DNA of 57,799 nt from Lachnospiraceae bacterium (GTDB lineage: Bacteria; Bacillota; Clostridia; Lachnospirales; Lachnospiraceae), in the NCBI GenBank assembly GCA_017622575.1, contig JAGAQU010000093.1, positions 1-57,799 on the forward strand. The letters run 5' to 3'. The notes beneath the pieces are model-generated. The model saw only the letters and a program-made list of their open reading frames with translations. It did not search any database and was not told the DNA's origin. Shown in pieces: positions 7,046-15,360 of this stretch (position 1 is the first letter of the stretch; every line of letters begins with the position of its first letter). The position numbers and the translations under genes are program-made.

Positions 7046-8419
7046 ATGGGAAATAAAAAGGAACAGGTTATAAAGGATTTGGACAGAGTTGTGAGACTGA
7101 TTAAAACAGACAGCAAGGATATTTCACCGGAAGAGAAGAAGCAGATGGTGGCAGATACTTTGGATCAGTTTGACAATTATGTAAGTCCCGGATGGTTAAA
7201 GTACCGTAAGTCAGTCTCTTCGGATTCCGAGGCAGGTGCGGTTCTCGAGTGGGAGGATGAAGGCGCATACTGTTATGGATTAAATGGGGAGAAATTTATC
7301 GACTGTCTTGGCGGATTTGGTATCTATACCTGTGGACACAGAAATCCGGAGATACTTGATGTAGTAAAAGCACAGCTTGATCATCAGGCACTTCACTCAC
7401 AGGAACTTCTTGATCCTTTGCGTGGATATCTCGCAAAGGCGATGGCAAATATTACACCCGGAGATCTGAAGTACTGCTTTTTCACAAACGGTGGTGCTGA
7501 GGCAGTTGAAATGGCTCTGAAGCTTGCACGTATTGCAACAGGCGGGCGTTATTATATTTCTACTGTCGGTGCTTTCCACGGAAAATCAATGGGTGCGATC
7601 TCCATGGGCGGTAAAGGAACTTACCGGGTGCCTTATGCGCCTATGGTTCAGCAGGTACAGCATGTGGAATACGGAAATGCGGAGGATATGAGAAAGGCAA
7701 TCAGAAATCTGCAGGCAGTAGGTGAGAAGGTTGCAGCTGTTATCCTGGAGCCGATTCAGGGTGAAGCAGGTGTCATTATTCCTCCAAAGGGATATTTAAA
7801 GGAAGTTCGTGAAATTTGTGATGAATATGGGGTAGCTTTAATCTTTGACGAGATTCAGACAGGTATGGGACGTACCGGTACCATGTGGAGATGTGAAGCA
7901 GAAGATGTGACTCCTGATATTATGACATACGGAAAGGCATTTGGCGGCGGTATCATGCCAATCACAGGCATTATCTGCAAACCAAAGATGTGGACCCAGC
8001 AGCTTATTGATAATCCGTGGTTACTTGGCTCTCCTACTTTCGGTGGCAATCCGCTTGCATGTGCTGCTGCAATTGCAACGATTAAGTATATGCTGGAAAA
8101 TGATATTCCGGGTGTATGTGCGAAGAAGGGTGAAATTTTAAAAGCCGGACTTGAGAAAGTGGCGGCAAAATATCCACAGGTGATTGAGGAAGTCCGCGGG
8201 ACAGGTCTTATGCTCGCCATTGAGTTCCATACATGTGATATTGGATATGAAACTTCAAAAGGCTTGTTTGCAAGAAAGGTTATGACAGCCGGAACACTGG
8301 TAAATGCAAAGACAATCCGTTTTGAGCCGACAGCCGTTATTTCAGAACAGGATATTAAGGATGTCATAGAGAGACTGGATGAAGCTTGTGCAGATACCGT
8401 AAAAATTATGAATTTATAA
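7046..8419 (+). CDS. class III aminotransferase, putrescine (PatA/YgjG) type
   Basis: 457 residues, colinear with putrescine aminotransferase of enteric bacteria (459 residues). PLP-binding features are clear: TNGGAEAVEMALKLAR, GAFHGKS, ILEPIQGEAGV, DEIQTGMGRTG and the Schiff-base lysine Lys297 in YGKAFGGG. Expected reaction: putrescine (or a related omega-amino donor) plus 2-oxoglutarate gives the aldehyde plus glutamate. Ornithine- or acetylornithine-type activity is the main alternative. It starts after GAGGAGAAAA and is headed by a leader hairpin; a divergent LuxR-type gene probably regulates it. It produces glutamate next to a D-glutamate and 5-oxoproline operon, but that link is inferred. 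Confidence 0.82.
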   Translation: MGNKKEQVIKDLDRVVRLIKTDSKDISPEEKKQMVADTLDQFDNYVSPGWLKYRKSVSSDSEAGAVLEWEDEGAYCYGLNGEKFIDCLGGFGIYTCGHRNPEILDVVKAQLDHQALHSQELLDPLRGYLAKAMANITPGDLKYCFFTNGGAEAVEMALKLARIATGGRYYISTVGAFHGKSMGAISMGGKGTYRVPYAPMVQQVQHVEYGNAEDMRKAIRNLQAVGEKVAAVILEPIQGEAGVIIPPKGYLKEVREICDEYGVALIFDEIQTGMGRTGTMWRCEAEDVTPDIMTYGKAFGGGIMPITGIICKPKMWTQQLIDNPWLLGSPTFGGNPLACAAAIATIKYMLENDIPGVCAKKGEILKAGLEKVAAKYPQVIEEVRGTGLMLAIEFHTCDIGYETSKGLFARKVMTAGTLVNAKTIRFEPTAVISEQDIKDVIERLDEACADTVKIMNL

Positions 8420-8536
8420 CATGCTCTCGTTTATCTGATTCAAAAGAAATTCGGTGAGATTTCTGTAAAATGATTTTGAAAGCTTGAAGGTTTGGTAAAA
8501 GTTTGATGAAGGTTTCGACAGGATTTGAAAAAATAT

Positions 8537-8565
8537 TTGACATTTTCATTGTATTCATGTATACT
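8537..8565 (+). promoter_or_regulatory. promoter of the dat / D-glutamate cyclase operon
   Basis: TTGACA (8537-8542), 17-bp spacer, TATACT (8560-8565). It indicates that the downstream operon starts here and is not only read through from the aminotransferase gene. Confidence 0.75.
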
Positions 8566-8603
8566 CTCTTCTTGTAAAATAGTAGTAATTTAATGCTGGG
8601 AAA

Positions 8604-8647
8604 CAAAAGCGTTTCTATTGATGGATATCAATAAGAAGCGCTTTTTA
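8604..8647 (+). terminator. long terminator-like hairpin in the dat leader
   Basis: An approximately 18-bp stem (AAAAGCGTTTCT then ATTGAT, paired with ATCAAT and AGAAGCGCTTTT, one bulged A, loop GGAT), then TTTTTAT. It lies between the promoter at 8537-8565 and the dat start at 8705, so it attenuates that promoter and also stops read-through from upstream. Together with the promoter it fills the 285-bp gap. Confidence 0.7.
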
Positions 8648-8704
8648 TATTTCATAGAAAATTTCTGCTTATGAAATATATCATATTAAGGAGGAGATAT
8701 TGAA

Positions 8705-9556
8705 ATGGAAGCGGTTGGATATTATAACGGAACCTTTGGTTTGCCGGAGGAGATCAAAGCACCTATTTTGGATAGGGCATTTTATTTTGGTGACGGATGT
8801 TATGATGCTACCTATCTGGTAAACAACAAAATTTTATTTTTGGAGGATCATCTGGACAGGTTTTATAACAGTATGAGACTTCTTAGAATCAATCCTCCCT
8901 GTGACAGACAGAAGATAGCGGAAATCCTTTATCAGGTGGCAGACATGTATGATGGAGATACGGGATTTCTCTACATGCAGTGTTCCAGAGGAACCGGCAG
9001 AAGAAATCATGCGTTCACACCTGACATGAAATCCAACCTGATGATTTTTCTTGAGCCGGCAAGCCTGACACCGCCAGAGAAGACCTTTAAGGTGGTGACA
9101 GCGGAGGACAAGCGCTTTTTGTACTGCAATATTAAGACCTTAAATTTATTGCCCAATGTACTTGAGGTGACAAAGGCTCAGGAAGCCGGAGCAGATGAAC
9201 TGATCTTCCACAGAGGAAATATTGTGACAGAGATGGGGCACAGCAATGTGTCCATGATCGTCGGTGATCAATATGTGATCCATCCCTTTGATGACAAGAT
9301 TCTTCCGGGTGTTGCAGCCAAGAGGCATCTGTGCGTGTTAGCTGAAAGCGCAGGGCTTACTGCTGTTGAGAGAGAATTTTCCGTGACAGAGCTGATGAAC
9401 GCAGATGAAGTGATCATTTCCAGTTCGGGAACGCTCTGCAACAGGATCGTATCGGTGGATGGTATTCCTGTTGGCGGCAAGGCGGATCAGGCCTTCAAAG
9501 CACTGCAGAAGGCCGCATGGGATGAGTTAAAAATGTATTGTGGTATGAATGAATAG
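8705..9556 (+). CDS. dat: D-amino-acid transaminase (class IV)
   Basis: 283 residues, the same length as Bacillus D-alanine transaminase. The class IV fold shows DRAFYFGDGCYDATYL near the N-terminus, the PLP lysine Lys144 in CNIKTLNLLPNV, and TEMGHSNVSMI. The enzyme interconverts D-alanine plus 2-oxoglutarate with pyruvate plus D-glutamate. The residues around the lysine favour DAAT over branched-chain aminotransferase, and a separate ilvE lies at 21950. Its position right before the D-glutamate cyclase halves suggests it supplies or drains D-glutamate. Start at 8705 follows GGAGGAG. Confidence 0.82.
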   Translation: MEAVGYYNGTFGLPEEIKAPILDRAFYFGDGCYDATYLVNNKILFLEDHLDRFYNSMRLLRINPPCDRQKIAEILYQVADMYDGDTGFLYMQCSRGTGRRNHAFTPDMKSNLMIFLEPASLTPPEKTFKVVTAEDKRFLYCNIKTLNLLPNVLEVTKAQEAGADELIFHRGNIVTEMGHSNVSMIVGDQYVIHPFDDKILPGVAAKRHLCVLAESAGLTAVEREFSVTELMNADEVIISSSGTLCNRIVSVDGIPVGGKADQAFKALQKAAWDELKMYCGMNE

Positions 9557-9584
9557 AAAATGAGATTGTGAAGTTGCAATAACG

Positions 9585-9622
9585 AAGGCGTTATGTCCCG
9601 GGAGGACGTGACGCCTTTATTT
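9585..9622 (+). terminator. intercistronic hairpin between dat and the DUF4392 gene
   Basis: A 13-bp stem AAGGCGTTATGTC / GACGTGACGCCTT with loop CCGGGAG and tail TTTATTT. The tail is weak, so it may be a partial terminator that lowers expression of the downstream operon relative to dat, or an RNA-stability element. Confidence 0.55.
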
Positions 9623-9674
9623 GCGAAAGAGGTGAGCACTAAGGGAAAGCCCACAGAAACACAGGAGGAATGAA

Positions 9675-10775
9675 ATGACACGAGAAGAACTTGCTATGTG
9701 GAATGTAGGAACCAATCTGGATCAGCTGATGAATCTGGATCCCAGAGGTTATGGCGTGTGCAGAATCCTATACGATGGATCAAGAGCTTATGCGGGAGAA
9801 CCGGTTGCCATGCACAGTGCAAAAGCACTTACGAAGCTTTTATGTTCCGGAGATATTGTTTATATTATGACAGGCTTTATCTTAAGACCTCATAAATGTC
9901 CGGAGACAGACGGTATTGTGGGAGCAATTCTGCTGGCAAGAGCTTTGATCAAAGCCTTTGATGTAAAACCGATTATTGTTTGTCCGGAAGAAAATAAAGT
10001 GGCGGTGAAAAACTGTGCGCCCCTTGTGGGAATGCACCTTTATGAGGAGATTCCTATGGCACTTGAGATGCCACAGTCCATTGGTGTTTTCCCGTTCACA
10101 AAGAATTCCGCTGAGGTAAGAGGACTGGTCAAAGAACTCTTTTCCTATGGAGAACCTAAAGTGCTGATCTCGACGGAAGCACCCGGTGCAAACGAAAAGG
10201 GAGAGTATCACAATGCCACGGGTCTCAATATGACGGAGCTGGAAGCAAAAATGGACGGACTTTTTGATGCGGTTAAGGAAAAGAAGATTCCTACTTTTGC
10301 AATCGGTGATCTTGGCAATGAGATTGGCATGGGTGCGATCGGACCTCATATTATCAGGTACATTCCTTATGCAGGAAAGGGAAAATGCAATTGTGAGTGT
10401 AAAGGCGGAATTCTGGCAAGAACATCGGCTGACTATCTGATCACGGCAACCGTTTCCGACTGGGGTGTATATGCACTGATCTGCGCCATCGCCTATCTGA
10501 AAAAGGATATCGGTATCATGCATGATGAGGATATGGAAGAGCGGGTTTTGCGGGAGTGCGCAAGAAGCGGCATGGTGGATATGACAGGATCGCTTCTTCC
10601 CGGAATCGATGGCTTTGATGTGAGCATGAATTGCCGGATCGTGTCCATGATGAGGGAGACTACAGTCTATGCCATAGGTTATGATGTGCAGAAGTGGTTT
10701 GATGTCACGCTGGAAAAGGGTTTTTTTGAGGAGCGTGAAAAGGAGGTAGCAGTGTGGAAGAAATCAGCATCCTGA
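9675..10775 (+). CDS. DUF4392 protein, C-terminal half of D-glutamate cyclase
   Basis: 366 residues matching the DUF4392 family, which forms the C-terminal part of animal D-glutamate cyclase (DGLUCY). Recognisable blocks are LDPRGYG, TGFILRPHKCPETDG, YHNATGLNMTELE, GDLGNEIGMGAI and SDWGVYAL. In DGLUCY the enzyme turns D-glutamate into 5-oxo-D-proline. The matching N-terminal family, DUF1445, is encoded by a separate gene at 12436 in the same operon, which supports a two-subunit enzyme. It overlaps pxpB by 22 bp, so the two are translationally coupled. The start follows GGAGGAATGAA. Assignment to the family is confident; activity is inferred. Confidence 0.8.
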   Translation: MTREELAMWNVGTNLDQLMNLDPRGYGVCRILYDGSRAYAGEPVAMHSAKALTKLLCSGDIVYIMTGFILRPHKCPETDGIVGAILLARALIKAFDVKPIIVCPEENKVAVKNCAPLVGMHLYEEIPMALEMPQSIGVFPFTKNSAEVRGLVKELFSYGEPKVLISTEAPGANEKGEYHNATGLNMTELEAKMDGLFDAVKEKKIPTFAIGDLGNEIGMGAIGPHIIRYIPYAGKGKCNCECKGGILARTSADYLITATVSDWGVYALICAIAYLKKDIGIMHDEDMEERVLRECARSGMVDMTGSLLPGIDGFDVSMNCRIVSMMRETTVYAIGYDVQKWFDVTLEKGFFEEREKEVAVWKKSAS

Positions 10776-11476
10776 CAGCGGGAGACAGCGCTGTAACGAT
10801 TGAGTTTGCAGATAAGATCAGCCCGGATATCAACAGAAAGGTGGCGGCATTTGCCAAGGCTCTTGTGAGGGAAAACATCAGAGGCGTTTTGGAGTATGTT
10901 CCTACCTTTCGTTCTGTTACGGTTTTTTATGATCCGCTTATCGTTTCTTATGGCAAGCTTTGCAGGTCTTTGCAGAGAATCATGGAAAATCTGGAGGTTA
11001 CTTCTGCGGAAAAGAAACGTATCTATACGATTCCTGTCTGTTATGAGGAGCCTTTCGCCCCTGATATGCATACAGTCATGGCGCATACGGGACTTGACAG
11101 AGAAAGCATTATTAAATTACACAGCGGAAGAGATTACTTGATTTATATGCTCGGGTTTTTGCCGGGCTTTCCTTATTTAGGAGGAATGGATGAAAGGCTG
11201 GAAACGCCGCGACTTGCCTCGCCGCGTACTAAAATTGAGGCCGGCAGTGTGGGGATCGGAGGAAGCCAGACCGGTATTTATCCACTGGATTCACCCGGAG
11301 GCTGGCAGCTCATCGGAAAGACACCTGTCAGGATCTATGATGAGCGGCGAAAGGATCCGATCTTCTACCGGGCAGGAGACTATATCCGCTTTGTACCCAT
11401 AGGGGAAGAGAAATACCGGGAAATCCGGAAACAATGCGACACCGGCACTTACCGATGTGAAGTGACAGAAAGCTGA
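10754..11476 (+). CDS. pxpB: 5-oxoprolinase subunit PxpB (KipI-like)
   Basis: 240 residues starting with GTG at 10754 after AAGGAGGT. It is a KipI/PxpB family protein: N-terminal GDSAVTIEF, the central YIMLGFLPGFPYLGG motif and the C-terminal PLDSPGGWQLIGKTP block are typical. With PxpA and PxpC it forms the bacterial ATP-dependent 5-oxoprolinase that opens 5-oxoproline to glutamate. The Bacillus homologue was first described as an inhibitor of sporulation kinase A. Here it sits between the cyclase half and pxpC, 15 bp upstream of the latter. Confidence 0.88.
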   Translation: MEEISILTAGDSAVTIEFADKISPDINRKVAAFAKALVRENIRGVLEYVPTFRSVTVFYDPLIVSYGKLCRSLQRIMENLEVTSAEKKRIYTIPVCYEEPFAPDMHTVMAHTGLDRESIIKLHSGRDYLIYMLGFLPGFPYLGGMDERLETPRLASPRTKIEAGSVGIGGSQTGIYPLDSPGGWQLIGKTPVRIYDERRKDPIFYRAGDYIRFVPIGEEKYREIRKQCDTGTYRCEVTES

Positions 11477-11491
11477 CGGAGGAAATGCAGG

Positions 11492-12445
11492 ATGGATGGA
11501 ATAAAGATCAAAAACGGAGGTGCCCTGACGACCATACAGGACAAGGGAAGATATGGTGCCCAGCAGACAGGTTTTGGTCCCTGTGGTGTGATGGATGAGA
11601 AATCCTTCCATATTGCCAATGCGCTTCTCGGAAATAAAGAAAATGAGGCAATGCTGGAGGCAACACTTCTTGGTCCGGAAGTGGAGTTTACGGGGGAAAA
11701 TAATTTTGTGATCACGGGAGCCGATATGGGGGCGATGCTGGATGGTGTACCGATTGAAGGCTACCGGGTCTGGAAAGCGGAAAAGGGAAGTGTCCTTAAG
11801 CTGAGATTTGCCAAGAACGGTGTGAGAGCATACCTTGCTTTTGCCGGAGGACTTGACGTGCCGGAGGTGATGGGAAGCAAATCCACAGGGTTAAAGATCA
11901 AAATGGGAGGCCTTAACGGAAGAAAGCTGGAAGCAGGTGATGAGATTGCTTTTGTCAGGCCGGCACTAAAGCTTTCTCATTTGGAGAGAAGAAGGATGAC
12001 GCCCTTTGATTATCAGAAAAAGGAATGGAACATAAGAGTGGTTCTCGGCTTCCAGAAGGACTATTTTACAGGGGAGGGAATCAATGCCTTTTTTACTACT
12101 CCCTATACAATTTTGCAGGATTCGGACAGAATGGGCTATCGTCTGGAGGGAGAACCCGTCACCTGCAGGAAAACAGTGGATATCATATCGGATGCAACCG
12201 TTCCGGGAGCCATTCAGATACCGGCAAACGGTAAGCCGATCATCCTGATGGCAGACAGGCAGACCACCGGAGGCTATGCAAAGCTTGGTGCGGTGATCAG
12301 CGCAGATCTGCCGCTTCTTGCTCAGGCAGGGCCCGGGAATAAAATCCGGTTTGAGCAGGTATCTGTAGAAGAAGCCCAGAGTGCACTGCGGATAGAGAGA
12401 AAAGAACTTAAGAAGCTGGAAAGGAGAATTAACAGATGGCTATAA
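11492..12445 (+). CDS. pxpC: 5-oxoprolinase subunit PxpC (KipA-like, carboxyltransferase domain)
   Basis: 317 residues of the KipA/biotin-dependent carboxyltransferase-like family. Diagnostic stretches are LTTIQDKGRYGAQQTGFGPC near the N-terminus, MLEATLLGPE, and the C-terminal DRQTTGGYAKLGAVI with AGPGNKIRFE. It pairs with PxpB in 5-oxoprolinase. Length is normal for the stand-alone subunit. Its end overlaps the DUF1445 start by 10 bp, so the hydro-lyase-like gene is physically inside the oxoprolinase operon. Confidence 0.88.
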   Translation: MDGIKIKNGGALTTIQDKGRYGAQQTGFGPCGVMDEKSFHIANALLGNKENEAMLEATLLGPEVEFTGENNFVITGADMGAMLDGVPIEGYRVWKAEKGSVLKLRFAKNGVRAYLAFAGGLDVPEVMGSKSTGLKIKMGGLNGRKLEAGDEIAFVRPALKLSHLERRRMTPFDYQKKEWNIRVVLGFQKDYFTGEGINAFFTTPYTILQDSDRMGYRLEGEPVTCRKTVDIISDATVPGAIQIPANGKPIILMADRQTTGGYAKLGAVISADLPLLAQAGPGNKIRFEQVSVEEAQSALRIERKELKKLERRINRWL

Positions 12446-13269
12446 ATATGGAGACGGGAAAAAGCATTACGGCACAGGAATTGTCGGAGCAGGGCATCCT
12501 TAAGCCGAAGGAAGTACGGCAGCTGATCAGTGAAGAGAAGATTACCTGTCCCACTTCAGGCATGTGTCCGGGTTATGCCCAGGCAAATCTTGTAGTACTC
12601 CCTAAGGAGTATGCCTATGATTTCCTTCTGTTTACACAGAGAAATCCCAAGTCCTGCCCGGTTCTTGAGGTGACGGAAGAAGGAGACCGCTTCCTTCGAA
12701 AGATAGCACCGGGAGCAGATATTGCCTCGGAGATCCCGAAATACCGCATTTACGAAAACGGCGTGATGACGGGAGAATACACCAATGTGGAACGTTTCTG
12801 GCGAGGGGATCTTGTGAGTTTTCTGATCGGATGCAGTTTCTCTTTTGAATCGGAATTGATCGATGCCGGAATCGAAGTACGACATATCACGGAAGGATGC
12901 AATGTTCCCATGTATATCACCAATATCGAATGTGAACCCGCCGGAGTTTTCAGTGGCAAGATGGTGGTCAGTATGAGACCTGTTCCTTATCACCAGCTGG
13001 TGAAAGCAGTGACGGTGACAGAGCAGATGCCGAGGGTACATGGAACGCCGATCCATATCGGAGACCCTTCCGTGATCGGAATTAAAGACATTGCAAAGCC
13101 GGACTTTGGAGATGCGGTTCCTGTGAATCCGGGAGAGGTCCCGGTGTTCTGGTGCTGCGGTGTGACACCCCAGTCTGTGGTCATGAATGTGAAATCTTCT
13201 TTTTGTATCACGCATGCACCGGGGCACATGCTGATCACGGATGTAAAGAATACAGAATTGAAAAATTGA
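12436..13269 (+). CDS. DUF1445/YcsI protein, N-terminal half of D-glutamate cyclase
   Basis: 277 residues of the putative hydro-lyase family DUF1445 (YcsI). Conserved blocks are TSGMCPGYAQANLVVLP, FLLFTQRNPKSCPVLEV, CSFSFESELIDAGI and the cysteine-containing ITEGCNVPMYITN. In animals this family is fused to DUF4392 in D-glutamate cyclase. Here the two halves are split across one operon, separated by pxpB and pxpC. Bacillus ycsI likewise neighbours the kip/pxp genes. Expected role: with the DUF4392 protein, cyclise D-glutamate to 5-oxo-D-proline. The start overlaps pxpC by 10 bp. Confidence 0.82.
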   Translation: MAINMETGKSITAQELSEQGILKPKEVRQLISEEKITCPTSGMCPGYAQANLVVLPKEYAYDFLLFTQRNPKSCPVLEVTEEGDRFLRKIAPGADIASEIPKYRIYENGVMTGEYTNVERFWRGDLVSFLIGCSFSFESELIDAGIEVRHITEGCNVPMYITNIECEPAGVFSGKMVVSMRPVPYHQLVKAVTVTEQMPRVHGTPIHIGDPSVIGIKDIAKPDFGDAVPVNPGEVPVFWCCGVTPQSVVMNVKSSFCITHAPGHMLITDVKNTELKN

Positions 13270-13318
13270 AAATGCGGAGTGAAACAAAAAAGAGTTTGAA
13301 AGTCGGGAGGAAACAGAT

Positions 13319-14092
13319 ATGTATCAGGTGGATTTGAACTGTGATCTGGGAGAGAGCTTTGGCGCCTATAAGATTGGAATGGATGAGAAGATCATACCGC
13401 TGATTTCGTCTGCCAATATTGCCTGCGGGTTCCATGCATCGGATCCGCTGGTGATGGAAAAAACCACCGCTCTTGCCACAGCAAACGGGATCGGGATGGG
13501 AGCCCATCCGGGATTCCCTGATCTGCAGGGTTTCGGAAGAAGAGAGATGAAGCTCTCATCTGCCGAAGTAAAGGCACTGATCATTTATCAGATCGGTGCA
13601 CTGTCTGCTTTTGTGAAGGCAAAGGGGAAAACGTTGCAGCATGTAAAGCCCCATGGAGCACTTTACAATATGGCGGGAAAAGATGAAAAGCTTGCCATGG
13701 CGATCTGCGAGGGGATCAGGGCGGTAGATGAAAAGCTGATCGTGCTCGGACAATCCGGCAGCAGGATGGAGGAGGCAGCGAATAGCCTTGGGCTTCCGTT
13801 TGCCAGAGAGGTGTTTGCGGACAGGGCCTATGAGGAGGACGGTTCTCTCGTGGCAAGAAGTAAAGAGGGGGCCATGATCGAGGATGAGGAGGAAGCGGTA
13901 AGCCGCGTCATACGGATGATCAAGGAAGGAAAGGTAAAAGCCGTCACCGGAAAAGATATTCCCATAAAGGCGGACAGCGTGTGTGTCCATGGAGACGGGG
14001 AAAAAGCTTTAAAGTTTGTGGAAAAAATAAGAGAAGCCATGATAAAAGAGGGAATTGAAATTAAACCACTTAGTGAAATGCGAAAAGCCTAG
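13319..14092 (+). CDS. pxpA: 5-oxoprolinase subunit PxpA (LamB/YcsF family)
   Basis: 257 residues of the LamB/YcsF family. The signature N-terminus [20 protein letters not shown] is nearly complete, followed by [28 protein letters not shown] and a C-terminal VHGDGEKAL. It is the third 5-oxoprolinase component and closes the operon; its stop codon lies inside the stem of the terminator that follows. The start at 13319 follows GGGAGGAAACAGAT. Together the operon can convert D-glutamate to 5-oxoproline and hydrolyse 5-oxoproline to glutamate. Confidence 0.9.
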   Translation: MYQVDLNCDLGESFGAYKIGMDEKIIPLISSANIACGFHASDPLVMEKTTALATANGIGMGAHPGFPDLQGFGRREMKLSSAEVKALIIYQIGALSAFVKAKGKTLQHVKPHGALYNMAGKDEKLAMAICEGIRAVDEKLIVLGQSGSRMEEAANSLGLPFAREVFADRAYEEDGSLVARSKEGAMIEDEEEAVSRVIRMIKEGKVKAVTGKDIPIKADSVCVHGDGEKALKFVEKIREAMIKEGIEIKPLSEMRKA

Positions 14093-14123
14093 TATTTACA
14101 CCTAGTATTTACTGGGCTTTTTT
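14083..14123 (+). terminator. terminator of the D-glutamate cyclase / oxoprolinase operon
   Basis: A 12-bp stem AAAAGCCTAGTA / TACTGGGCTTTT with one G-U pair and a T run. It includes the pxpA stop codon. The loop region contains a near direct repeat of CCTAGTATTTAC. Confidence 0.85.
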
Positions 14124-14176
14124 GTTATAATAAAAAACAGGAAGCAACTGAGCAGTAAAAATAGTGGAGATACATT

Positions 14177-15295
14177 ATGGGAAATTTGATGAAAATACTG
14201 ACGGGTATTTTGGGTGTTCTGGCGGTGATTGCCTGTCTTACCACTATAGGTGTGATCGGATATACTTTATCCGGCGCAGGGGGAAGAAACACACAGACGG
14301 CCATCACAAAAGAAGAAACGAAAGAGGAGCCGGAGGAAGCGCCGGTGTCTTCTGCAACACCGGAATCTGATGATCCGGATGAAGAGAAACCAACCTCAGA
14401 GCCTGCAGATCTGGCAGGCCATACCCATGACTATAAAGAATCCGTGGAAAAGAAGGCAACCTGCTATCAGGCAGGGCGTCTTAAATATACCTGTGAGGAA
14501 TGCGGGGATACATACTATGTGGATGTGCTTTCCACCGGTCATGTGGCGGACGAGGAGTGGGAAGTGGTAAGAGAAGCCACAGCTGACAGAGACGGACTTA
14601 GAGTAAAGCGCTGTATCTACTGTGATGAGATCATAGCACAGGAGGTAATTCCTTATCAGTCGGAAGCGACAAAGGAACCGCCCCATACGCATGAATATGT
14701 GGCCAGTACGGAGAGAGAACCTACCTGTATTCTTGCGGGTCTTCGCAAGTATACCTGCAGTTGTGGCAGCTTTTATACGGAGCAGATTCCGGCACCGGGG
14801 CATGTGGCTACAGACTGGACAGTGGCAGAGGAGGCAACGGAAAAGAAGCTTGGACGGGAACAGAGAATCTGCAGTGTTTGTGGCGTGGTGCTGGATTCAA
14901 GGCCCATACCGGTAAAGGCGGCGAGCCCTTCCCCGTCTGCGTCAGGCGCATCATCCACAGCAACACCGTCATCCACAGCGACTCCGTCTGCAACCGCATC
15001 ATCGGCGACGGCATCACCCGGACAGAGCGCATCTCCTACGGCAACGCCGCACAGCCATGAGTATGTTTCCTATGTGATCAAGGAAGCAAACTGTACCGAA
15101 AAGGGAATTCGTTCCTTTGTGTGCAGTTGCGGCAGCAGCTATGCGGAGTCTATCGAGCTTGATTTGAATCGACATGATTATGTGGCAACCGTAGTACCGG
15201 CGACCACCTCGTCCCCGGGCTACACGTTGTACCGCTGCAAGAGATGCAACGCCACCTATATGGATAACTATACGCCGGCACTTGCAAGTGAATAA
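14177..15295 (+). CDS. membrane-anchored protein with three CxxC double zinc-ribbon-like repeats
   Basis: 372 residues. A hydrophobic segment (about residues 5-30) should anchor the protein, leaving the rest outside. An acidic, Glu/Pro-rich linker follows. Then come three repeats of roughly 80 residues, each opening with HxHxY, then a lone Cys, CxC or CxxC followed by Gly or Asn, usually GH, and for the first two a second CxxC. A low-complexity Ser/Ala/Thr/Pro linker (about 255-292) separates repeats two and three. Such CxxC modules may bind zinc or form disulfides. Similar cysteine repeats occur in clostridial surface proteins, but no function is recognised. Start follows GTGGAGATA. Confidence 0.7.
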   Translation: MGNLMKILTGILGVLAVIACLTTIGVIGYTLSGAGGRNTQTAITKEETKEEPEEAPVSSATPESDDPDEEKPTSEPADLAGHTHDYKESVEKKATCYQAGRLKYTCEECGDTYYVDVLSTGHVADEEWEVVREATADRDGLRVKRCIYCDEIIAQEVIPYQSEATKEPPHTHEYVASTEREPTCILAGLRKYTCSCGSFYTEQIPAPGHVATDWTVAEEATEKKLGREQRICSVCGVVLDSRPIPVKAASPSPSASGASSTATPSSTATPSATASSATASPGQSASPTATPHSHEYVSYVIKEANCTEKGIRSFVCSCGSSYAESIELDLNRHDYVATVVPATTSSPGYTLYRCKRCNATYMDNYTPALASE

Positions 15296-15309
15296 AAATC
15301 GGAATACAT

Positions 15310-15356
15310 AATCCCTCCCGGACACGCATATAAATTTTATGGGTACAGGAGGGATT
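15310..15356 (+). promoter_or_regulatory. hairpin that can hide the Ca2+-ATPase ribosome site
   Basis: AATCCCTCC (15310-15318) is perfectly complementary to GGAGGGATT (15348-15356), which contains the ribosome site of the gene starting at 15361. No T run follows suited to a terminator. This may be a translational switch. Confidence 0.45.
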
Positions 15357-15360
15357 TATT

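Noticed and set aside
14091..14114. CCTAGTATTTAC direct repeat as an insertion-site duplication
   Set aside because: It is part of the stem and loop of the operon terminator and flanks nothing.
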